64,000 nucleotides of DNA from NCBI GenBank assembly GCA_027489245.1, contig JAIYAC010000007.1, forward strand, positions 124,001 through 188,000, given 5' to 3'. The notes under the pieces are model-generated. The model was given only the letters and a program-made list of their open reading frames with translations. It was not told the DNA's origin and searched no databases. A program made the translations under genes and the position numbers. Below are positions 58,124-64,000 of this stretch, piece after piece. Position 1 is the first letter of the stretch; every line of letters begins with the position of its first letter. Source of the stretch: Neisseriaceae bacterium (GTDB lineage Bacteria; Pseudomonadota; Gammaproteobacteria; Burkholderiales; Chromobacteriaceae).

Positions 58124-60217
58124 TCAGAAGCTGGCAGCCAGCCCCAGGTTGTAGCGCGTGCCATTGCCGCCTTTGTGGCCACTGCTGCCGCTGGCCTGGA
58201 TAAAGCCATGCATGCCTTTGCCTAGCGAAACGGTGGCGCCGGTTTGCCATTCTGCCCAGCTGGTATCTGGCTGGCTGCCGCTGACGGTGAACTCGCCGTG
58301 GGTGCCATACACGCCGCTATGCAAGGTGCGTGCGTCATCGTTTTGCTCTTGTTTCAGGCTGGCCTGCAGGTAGGGGGTGACGCGCCCCAGCGTGGCTTGT
58401 AGCGCCCAGCCGGCTTGCAGGATGGTGGAATCCAGCACCTGCTTGCCAAAGCGCATGCTGGTGCTCTGGCTGCCTTGCTCGCTAAAGGCGGCCACATGGC
58501 CGCGCTGCATGGCGATGCCGGCAAAGGGGCCGGTGCGCAGCTGGCCCTGCTGCATGCGGTAGCCGGCGGTCAGGCGCAGGCTGTTGTGGTTGGCACGGGT
58601 GCTGCCGTTTTCCTGGCGTTTGACGCTGCCCAGGTCGGCCACGCGGCGTGTGTCGATATCGGCCACGCCCAGCGTGGCGTCGCCATCCAGCCACAGGTCA
58701 CCGCTGCGGTAGTTGGCGCTGGCGCTCATCAGGCTGTGGTGGCTGTCGTAGCTGCCCAGGCTGCCCACGCTGGTGTCCAGCTTGCCCTGGGTGAAGGCCA
58801 ACCCTACGCTTAGTGACGGCGTGAGCTGGTGATCCACGCCGACAGTCAGCAGCTCGCCTTTGGCCTTTTCGCCGTTGCGGCCAACGTCTTGCTTGCCGCC
58901 GGTGACGCTGCTGTAGGCACCGGTGGTGCCCACGGCGCGTTGTTCATGGTCCAGTGCGCGCGCGCGGGCATCCAGCGTGCTGCCCAGCCGGCTGCTGGCG
59001 GCGGCGGGGACACTGGCCAGCGCCTCGGTAAAGTAGGGGGCTTGCAGCAGGCTGGCAAAGTAGTTGCCTAGCAGGGCGTGCACGGTGGGGGTAGGGTGGC
59101 GGTCGTCGGCAAACAGATAGCTCAGGGTGCCTGACACGTTGGCGCTGGTGCAGATCAGCGACGAGGTGGTGCCGCAAGCCGGGCCGGTAACGTTGTCGAT
59201 ACCGTAGGCTGCCGGTTTGGCCAATACTTCGGCAAACAGCGCGTTGACGTTGGCGCGTACCACATTGGCCCCGGTGGCGGCGATAGCGCCATCGGCGGTG
59301 CTGTTATACAGGGTGGACAGGTTGTTCAGGCCGGTTTTGCTGGTGTTGTAGCCATCGGTCACCTGCTGCAGGGTGGCCGTAAACACCGGGCCACTGGTGG
59401 CGCCGCTACTGAGTGCGGCTGCCAGCGTGGCCAGTGCCGTATTTTTCAGCGTGTCCTGCTGTGTGGCATCTGGTGTGGCAATGCTGCGCAGCACGTTGGC
59501 CACGGCGGTTTTTAGCGCGTTGGTTTGTGTGGCATTCAGGCTTTGTTGCGCAGCGATGGTGTCGATAACCGCGTACATGGCCGCCGGTGTATTGCCGAAA
59601 GAGGGCAGGTTGGGGGCGATAATCAGCTTGGCCCCGGCATTGTTCAGCACGCCAACCTGGGTGGCCAGGCTGTTGGCGGCTGCGGTGGCGACAGTGGCCG
59701 CATTGCTGCTGCCTGCACCCGCGGCGGTAGGAATGTCATTACCGCCACTCCAGACAAAGTACACTGCGTTCGGGTTGGCCTTGCCGCCATTGGCCGACAG
59801 ATAGTCCTGTACCTGCTGGGGTAGGTCGCGTATATCCAGCCCGCCGGGGCCGGCCGTTTGGGTGCTACTGCTGTTGGGCAGCGTGGCGCCGGTAGCGTAG
59901 GTGACCGACTGGGCACCGCCCTGGGCAAAGTTGTTGCCGCTGGTGCCCAGCGAGCTGGCTGCATTACTGGGGCTGACGCTCAGGCCCAGCTTGCCGGCGA
60001 GAATATTGGCGTGGTTGGCCGCATTATTGGTGGTCCAGCGCGCATCGGATGGCTGGATAATGAAACCGCCGGAACCATCAGGGATGGCCTGGCCACCAAA
60101 TGCACCGGTATCGGTAAGGCTGTCGCCAAAGAAGTAGATATTGCTATAGCTGCCGCCAGCAAAAGCAGCAGGGGAGAGCAGCGCGGCCATAATGGCGGCG
60201 CGAAGTGTCGTGCGCAT
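58124..60217 (-). CDS. GDSL-esterase autotransporter (EstA-like)
   Basis: A 697-aa type V secreted protein: signal peptide (about 1-20), an N-terminal GDSL/SGNH esterase passenger (FFGDSLTDTG with Ser33; GGND block III; DDRHPT as the Asp/His block near 370), then a C-terminal beta-barrel translocator (about 430-697) ending in an aromatic residue (ASF). The enzyme is expected on the cell surface, hydrolysing lipids or esters, as Pseudomonas EstA, which affects motility and rhamnolipid. GAGGAG precedes the ATG. It is divergent from the flagellar gene flgA. Confidence 0.93.
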   Translation of the reverse strand: MRTTLRAAIMAALLSPAAFAGGSYSNIYFFGDSLTDTGAFGGQAIPDGSGGFIIQPSDARWTTNNAANHANILAGKLGLSVSPSNAASSLGTSGNNFAQGGAQSVTYATGATLPNSSSTQTAGPGGLDIRDLPQQVQDYLSANGGKANPNAVYFVWSGGNDIPTAAGAGSSNAATVATAAANSLATQVGVLNNAGAKLIIAPNLPSFGNTPAAMYAVIDTIAAQQSLNATQTNALKTAVANVLRSIATPDATQQDTLKNTALATLAAALSSGATSGPVFTATLQQVTDGYNTSKTGLNNLSTLYNSTADGAIAATGANVVRANVNALFAEVLAKPAAYGIDNVTGPACGTTSSLICTSANVSGTLSYLFADDRHPTPTVHALLGNYFASLLQAPYFTEALASVPAAASSRLGSTLDARARALDHEQRAVGTTGAYSSVTGGKQDVGRNGEKAKGELLTVGVDHQLTPSLSVGLAFTQGKLDTSVGSLGSYDSHHSLMSASANYRSGDLWLDGDATLGVADIDTRRVADLGSVKRQENGSTRANHNSLRLTAGYRMQQGQLRTGPFAGIAMQRGHVAAFSEQGSQSTSMRFGKQVLDSTILQAGWALQATLGRVTPYLQASLKQEQNDDARTLHSGVYGTHGEFTVSGSQPDTSWAEWQTGATVSLGKGMHGFIQASGSSGHKGGNGTRYNLGLAASF

Positions 60218-60368
60218 GGTGAAGCTCCTCGTGTTGTGTCTGGCGTGTGGCCAGCGTGTGTTTTTGTATTTTTTAGAGCATAAGCTCGTTTGTTGCGGCT
60301 GATTGAAACAAATGTTCGATAAGGCCGTGTTTGTCTACCTGCTGTTGTAGTGGCGTTACAATCCGGAC

Positions 60369-61043
60369 ATGAATCGACACATACTTCTTCTTTTGCCCGC
60401 CTGGCTGTTGCTGGCGGCCAGCGTGCTGGCTGCCGAAGTGCGGCTGCCAGAGAAAGCCGCTGCGACATTTTTGCAAGCGCAGAAAGGCGATGACGGTTAT
60501 GCGTATCGCCTGGCCGTGCAGCGGCAAAAAGCGCCCATGCCGAATTGCCCGCAGGATTTGCAAGCTGGCTGGCCAGCCGGCAGCACTGGCCCGCGCAGCT
60601 ATGTGGAAGTGAGCTGCGCGACATCGGGCTGGACCTTGCGCCTGCCCGTGCTGGCCAGCGAGCTACCTCTGGCACTGGTGACGACGCGCCTGGTGCGCAG
60701 TGGTGAGATATTGCAGAGCGGGGATATCCGCCTGGCTGCCATCAACCGCAACCAGGTCTCACAAGGGCTGCGCGACCCTCAGCAGGTGCTAGGCCGCATG
60801 CTGACCGCCACCGTGCCGGTCGGTACCGTACTGCAGGGTGGGCAGCTACGGGTGCCTTATGTTGTCAAAATGAATCAGCCTGTGCGGCTACAGGCAAAGG
60901 GCGATGGTTTTGTGATTGGCAGCGATGGCACCGCACTGGGTAATGCTGGCGTGGGTGAGCGCGTGAATGTGCGGGTCGGAAATGGCAAGGTGGTCGCTGG
61001 TGTCGTGGAGCAGGACGGCAGTGTTTCCGTACTGGTGCCCTAA
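60369..61043 (+). CDS. flgA: Flagellar basal body P-ring assembly chaperone FlgA
   Basis: A 224-aa periplasmic chaperone for FlgI. It has a signal peptide (about 1-21) and a C-terminal SAF domain with LVRSGEILQSGDIRLAAINR and GTVLQGGQLRVPYVVKMNQPV. It starts the flgA-flgM-flgN run; the P-ring and rod genes are not in the window. Confidence 0.92.
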   Translation: MNRHILLLLPAWLLLAASVLAAEVRLPEKAAATFLQAQKGDDGYAYRLAVQRQKAPMPNCPQDLQAGWPAGSTGPRSYVEVSCATSGWTLRLPVLASELPLALVTTRLVRSGEILQSGDIRLAAINRNQVSQGLRDPQQVLGRMLTATVPVGTVLQGGQLRVPYVVKMNQPVRLQAKGDGFVIGSDGTALGNAGVGERVNVRVGNGKVVAGVVEQDGSVSVLVP

Positions 61044-61051
61044 AAAAAGCG

Positions 61052-61078
61052 TCAAGTTTCGGATTTTTCGGGCGATAA
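61052..61078 (+). promoter_or_regulatory. Sigma-28 (FliA) promoter for flgM
   Basis: TCAAGTTT (61052-61059), exactly 11 bases, GGCGATAA (61071-61078): one mismatch in each half against TAAAGTTT-N11-GCCGATAA. It lies 36 bases upstream of the flgM ATG. It would let FliA drive its own anti-sigma factor and FlgN late in flagellar assembly. Confidence 0.85.
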
Positions 61079-61113
61079 TAGTAATAACCGATAAAAAGCA
61101 GTGCAGGTAAATC

Positions 61114-61416
61114 ATGAAAATCGACAACTCAGGCAAGGTCGCAGCCAGCTACACTGCACCAAGCCGTACCAGCCCGAAAGAAAGCGATGCAAGTGCCAAG
61201 GCATCTTCGCGTGCCGATGGCGGTGAAAGCGTTGCGATCAACCCGTTTGCCAGCCGCCTGCAGGGCATGGAGCAAGCTGCTGCCGCAGCACCTGCTTTCG
61301 ATGCAGACAAAGTGGCTTCGATCAAGGCCGCCATCGCCGCCGGCGAGTTCAAGATCAATCCGGGCGCCATCGCCGACAGCCTGATTGCTTCTGCACAGGA
61401 GCTGCTGGCGCGGTAA
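61114..61416 (+). CDS. flgM: Anti-sigma-28 factor FlgM
   Basis: A 100-aa, largely unstructured protein whose C-terminal helices (KVASIKAAIAAGEFKINPGAIADSL, described here by its start at about 68) bind FliA until FlgM is exported through the completed hook. The N-terminal MKIDNSGK and Ser/Ala-rich region are typical. A sigma-28 promoter precedes it. Confidence 0.93.
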   Translation: MKIDNSGKVAASYTAPSRTSPKESDASAKASSRADGGESVAINPFASRLQGMEQAAAAAPAFDADKVASIKAAIAAGEFKINPGAIADSLIASAQELLAR

Positions 61417-61445
61417 ACTGCCTGTCAAGGCTGATAACCGGATAG

Positions 61446-61916
61446 ATGCAAATGGATGTAGCAGTATTCCTGGCCTCGTGCCAGTCTGAAATGGCCTTGC
61501 TGGAAACGCTGCAGCTAACCCTGCAGCAGGAACAGCAGGCCATTTTGCGTATGGACGCTTTTCAGATAGAAGAGCTGGCTCTGCAAAAAATGCAGCAGCT
61601 CAAACAGCTGTCAGCGCTGCGTGAACAGCGCCTGGCCCTGCAGCAGGCTGCGGGTATCGCGCAGCAGGATGACTGGCTGCCATGGTTGCAGCAGGCACCC
61701 GATGATGTACAGCAGTGCTGGCAGTCGCTGGAGCTGGCACTGTTACGCTTGAAAGCACTCAATGATCTGAACGCCGGCATGGCTGACGAACGCATGCGTT
61801 TTGCTACGGCTGTCATCGATACCTTGCGTGGTGCCATGCAAGGCGTGGATGGTTATGGCCGCCACGGCACCCTGTCTTCCGGTGTAGGTGGCTCCCGCCG
61901 CCTGGGTTCTGCCTGA
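61446..61916 (+). CDS. flgN: Flagellar export chaperone FlgN
   Basis: A 156-aa, predominantly helical, Gln/Leu-rich chaperone for the hook-filament junction proteins FlgK and FlgL. Identified from helical composition, length and position directly after flgM; sequence conservation in this family is low. Starts at ATG 61446 (an in-frame ATG at 61452 is equally possible). Confidence 0.82.
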   Translation: MQMDVAVFLASCQSEMALLETLQLTLQQEQQAILRMDAFQIEELALQKMQQLKQLSALREQRLALQQAAGIAQQDDWLPWLQQAPDDVQQCWQSLELALLRLKALNDLNAGMADERMRFATAVIDTLRGAMQGVDGYGRHGTLSSGVGGSRRLGSA

Positions 61917-61991
61917 GCGCCAGCCCCCGCCTGATGACGGTTTTGTGGTATCTTCCTCCGCGGGCCACAACCAATCCCTTTCCGCAGACCC

Positions 61992-62909
61992 ATGACCCTG
62001 ATTTCACTTATCGCCGCGCTGGTTCTGGAGCAATTCCGCCCCTTGGGCAACCGTAACCGGGTACTGTTGCTGTTCATTCGTTACGCCAACCATCTGGAGC
62101 GTACCTTGAATGCAGGCTACAACCGTCACGGTGTATTGGCCTGGCTGGCCGCCATGGTGCCTGTGTTGCTGCTGGCTGGCGGTGGGTTCTACCTGCTGTG
62201 CGCCATTAGTCCGGTGCTGGGTTTTGTCTGGAATGTACTGGTGCTGTACCTGACCATGGGCTTTCGCCATTTTTCCAGTTACTTCTCGGAAATATCGCTG
62301 GCGCTGAATGATGGCCAGGAGCTGGACGCCAAGCAGGCACTGGCTAGCTGGACCAACCAGCCCACGGCAGAGCTGAGCATCGGCGAGGTGTCTCGCCTGG
62401 CGATAGAGCAAGGGGTAGTCGATAGCTACCGCCACGTGTTTGGCACCATGTTCTGGTTTGTGTTGTTGCCCGGCCCGACAGGGGCGGTGCTGTACCGTTT
62501 TACCCAGCTGCTGGCCCAGAAATGGGGTGGCCGTGCTGCCGACGACCTGTTTGGCCGCTTTGCCGGCCGTGCCGGGGAATGGCTGGACTGGCTGCCGGTA
62601 CGCCTGACGGCAGCGAGCTTTGCCGTGATGGGTGACTTCGAGGACGCCGTTTACTGCTGGCGCTCGCAAGCCCGCACCTGGGGCAACTACGCTACCGGCA
62701 TCCTGCTGGCCTCCGCCGCTGGTGCGCTGGGTGTCAAGCTGGGCGACCCGCTGCGCCAGAACTACACCATCAATTTCCGCCCCGAACTGGGTGTGGGTGA
62801 TGAAGCCGACCCGCAGTACCTGAAGAGTGCGGTTGGCCTGGTGTGGCGCACGGTGCTGTTGTGGCTGTTCGTGATTCTGCTGATCAGTGTGGTCAGCCTG
62901 TTCGGCTAG
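61992..62909 (+). CDS. CobD/CbiB-family integral membrane protein
   Basis: A 305-aa protein with about five membrane helices. The start TLISLIAALVLEQFRPL and VDSYRHVFGTMFWFVLLPGPTGAVLYRF belong to the CobD/CbiB-like (AmpE-related) family. No cobalamin genes are nearby, so a role in cobinamide synthesis is not supported; AmpE-like members are of uncertain function. It ends before a clear terminator. Confidence 0.85.
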   Translation: MTLISLIAALVLEQFRPLGNRNRVLLLFIRYANHLERTLNAGYNRHGVLAWLAAMVPVLLLAGGGFYLLCAISPVLGFVWNVLVLYLTMGFRHFSSYFSEISLALNDGQELDAKQALASWTNQPTAELSIGEVSRLAIEQGVVDSYRHVFGTMFWFVLLPGPTGAVLYRFTQLLAQKWGGRAADDLFGRFAGRAGEWLDWLPVRLTAASFAVMGDFEDAVYCWRSQARTWGNYATGILLASAAGALGVKLGDPLRQNYTINFRPELGVGDEADPQYLKSAVGLVWRTVLLWLFVILLISVVSLFG

Positions 62910-62924
62910 GGCCGGACGCATGAC

Positions 62925-62957
62925 GCGCCGCCAGGCACTGGCGGCGCTTCGCTTTTT
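62925..62957 (+). terminator. Terminator after the CobD/CbiB-family gene
   Basis: GCGCCGCCAG (62925-62934), loop GCA, CTGGCGGCGC (62938-62947), then TTCGCTTTTT. Confidence 0.85.
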
Positions 62958-63014
62958 AATCGTTCATAAACGGCTTTGCCCAATGAAGCGGGCAAGGCTG
63001 ATGGAGTTCCTGAC

Positions 63015-64000
63015 ATGTCGTTTGCCGAGCTAGGCCTGGCACCTGAAATCCTGCGTGCCATCGACGAAATGGGGTACTCGGAAGCTACCCCCATCCAGGC
63101 CAAGGCCATCCCGCTGGTACTGTCCGGCCGCGATCTGCTGGCTGCCGCCCAAACCGGTACCGGCAAGACTGCCGCTTTCCTGCTGCCTATCCTGGAGCGT
63201 CTGAAAAAGTTTGCCAACCCCAGCGTTTCGCCGGCCATGCACCCGGTGCGTGCGCTGATCCTGTCGCCCACGCGCGAGCTGGCCGACCAGATTGGCGTGA
63301 ATGCCAAGGCGTACACCAAATACCTGCCCCTGCGTACCACCACCGTGTACGGTGGCATGAACATGGACCCGCAGGTCGCCGAGCTGCGCCGCGGTATCGA
63401 AATCGTTATCGCCACGCCGGGCCGCCTGCTGGACCACATCCAGCAAAAAACCATCCAGCTGAACAAGGTAGACGTGCTGGTGCTGGACGAAGCCGACCGC
63501 ATGCTGGACATGGGCTTTATCCAGGACATCCGCAAGATCATGTCGCTGCTGCCCAAAGAGCGCCAGACTCTGCTGTTCTCGGCCACCTTTGCGCCCGAGA
63601 TCAAAAGGTTGGCCGCAGACTTCATGCGCGACCCGCAAACGGTAGAAGTGGCACGCCAGAACTCGACCAATGCCCAGGTCGAGCAGCTGGTTTTTGCCGT
63701 AGACGGTTTCCGCAAGCGCGCCTTGCTGTCTTACCTGATTCGCCAGCGCGAAATGAGCCAGGTCATTGTGTTCTGCAAGACCAAGATCTCGGCCGACCAG
63801 CTGTCGCGCGACCTCAAGCGCGATGGCCACGCAGCCGAAGCCATCCACGGCGATAAGGCGCAAAGCGCCCGCCTGGAAACGCTGGAGCGCTTCAAGAGCG
63901 GCGATGTGAAGGTGCTGGTGGCCACCGACGTGGCGGCCCGTGGCCTGGATATTTCCGAGCTGCCTTTCGTAGTGAACTACGAAATGCCCAACTCGCCGGA
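63015..64000 (+). CDS. rhlE: DEAD-box ATP-dependent RNA helicase, RhlE-like (5' part)
   Basis: Truncated by the window end after about 328 codons. It starts at ATG 63015 with GGAG about 8 bases upstream. The Q motif (GYSEATPIQAKAIP), Walker A AAQTGTGKT, PTRELA, GGMN, TPGRLLD, DEADRMLDMGF, SATF and the start of domain 2 (VIVFCKTK, HGDKAQ, ATDVAARGLDI) are present. The RhlE assignment rests on the N-terminus and motif spacing. A TTGGCCGCA copy lies in the coding sequence at 63609-63617. Confidence 0.9.
   Translation, partial: MSFAELGLAPEILRAIDEMGYSEATPIQAKAIPLVLSGRDLLAAAQTGTGKTAAFLLPILERLKKFANPSVSPAMHPVRALILSPTRELADQIGVNAKAYTKYLPLRTTTVYGGMNMDPQVAELRRGIEIVIATPGRLLDHIQQKTIQLNKVDVLVLDEADRMLDMGFIQDIRKIMSLLPKERQTLLFSATFAPEIKRLAADFMRDPQTVEVARQNSTNAQVEQLVFAVDGFRKRALLSYLIRQREMSQVIVFCKTKISADQLSRDLKRDGHAAEAIHGDKAQSARLETLERFKSGDVKVLVATDVAARGLDISELPFVVNYEMPNSP

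Noticed and set aside
61992-62909. Cobalamin-synthesis role for the CobD/CbiB-family protein
   Set aside because: No other cobalamin genes are nearby and AmpE-related relatives share the fold.

Overview
The window is a dense, GC-rich stretch (roughly 62% by eye) of a free-living, flagellated betaproteobacterial chromosome. Gene order and protein character (rlmE-ftsH-folP-glmM, iscRSUA-hscBA-fdx-iscX, hom-thrC, ubiE/ubiJ/ubiB, a flgA-flgM-flgN cluster) suggest the Chromobacteriaceae side of the Neisseriales; this placement is inference and no rRNA is present to confirm it. I see no tRNA, rRNA, insertion sequence, prophage or CRISPR array.

Layout. 1-4.4 kb (+): rlmE tail, ftsH, folP, glmM. 4.5-13.4 kb (-): sodium:alanine symporter, two small proteins, udk, then the complete ISC iron-sulfur operon behind an IscR-type promoter. 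13.6-15.7 kb: a FabH-like synthase and a LysR regulator. 16.1-22 kb (+): dipeptide ABC transporter dppABCDF. 22.1-27 kb: coaD, an rlmK-type rRNA methyltransferase, a GNAT acetyltransferase preceded by an attC-like hairpin, a thioredoxin/glutathione-peroxidase pair and mltA. 27-31.3 kb (+): RND adaptor and pump. 31.4-33.1 kb (-): a periplasmic ClpP-fold lipoprotein and MscS. 33.3-40.6 kb (+): hemE, priA, dacB, grxC, secB, an SH3 protein, gpsA. 40.7-46 kb (-): a cysteine-less Tpx homologue, a DUF3426 protein, prmA, accC, accB, aroQ. 46.2-52 kb (+): queA, DUF971, ubiE, an M15 peptidase, an OmpA lipoprotein, an SMR pump, ubiJ, ubiB in one tight run. 52.2-58 kb: AhpD-like protein, glpM, Mth938-like protein, alaA, hom, a small lipoprotein, thrC. 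58.1-60.2 kb (-): GDSL autotransporter. 60.4-64 kb (+): flgA, flgM (sigma-28 promoter), flgN, a CobD/CbiB-family protein and the start of an RhlE-type helicase.

Most genes are housekeeping. The strongest unexplained signal is a short word, GTTGGCCGCA. Its 9-base core TTGGCCGCA occurs 51 times by hand count on both strands, where base composition predicts about one. About a third of the copies lie in the roughly 10% of sequence between genes, and several form inverted pairs at gene ends. This is the behaviour of a DNA uptake sequence, but with a core different from the Neisseria one. Other leads are a small basic gene whose reading frame runs through its own terminator (as in arfA), a DnaA-box/AT-rich cluster between hemE and priA, a Tpx-fold protein lacking both redox cysteines, and an attC-like site.
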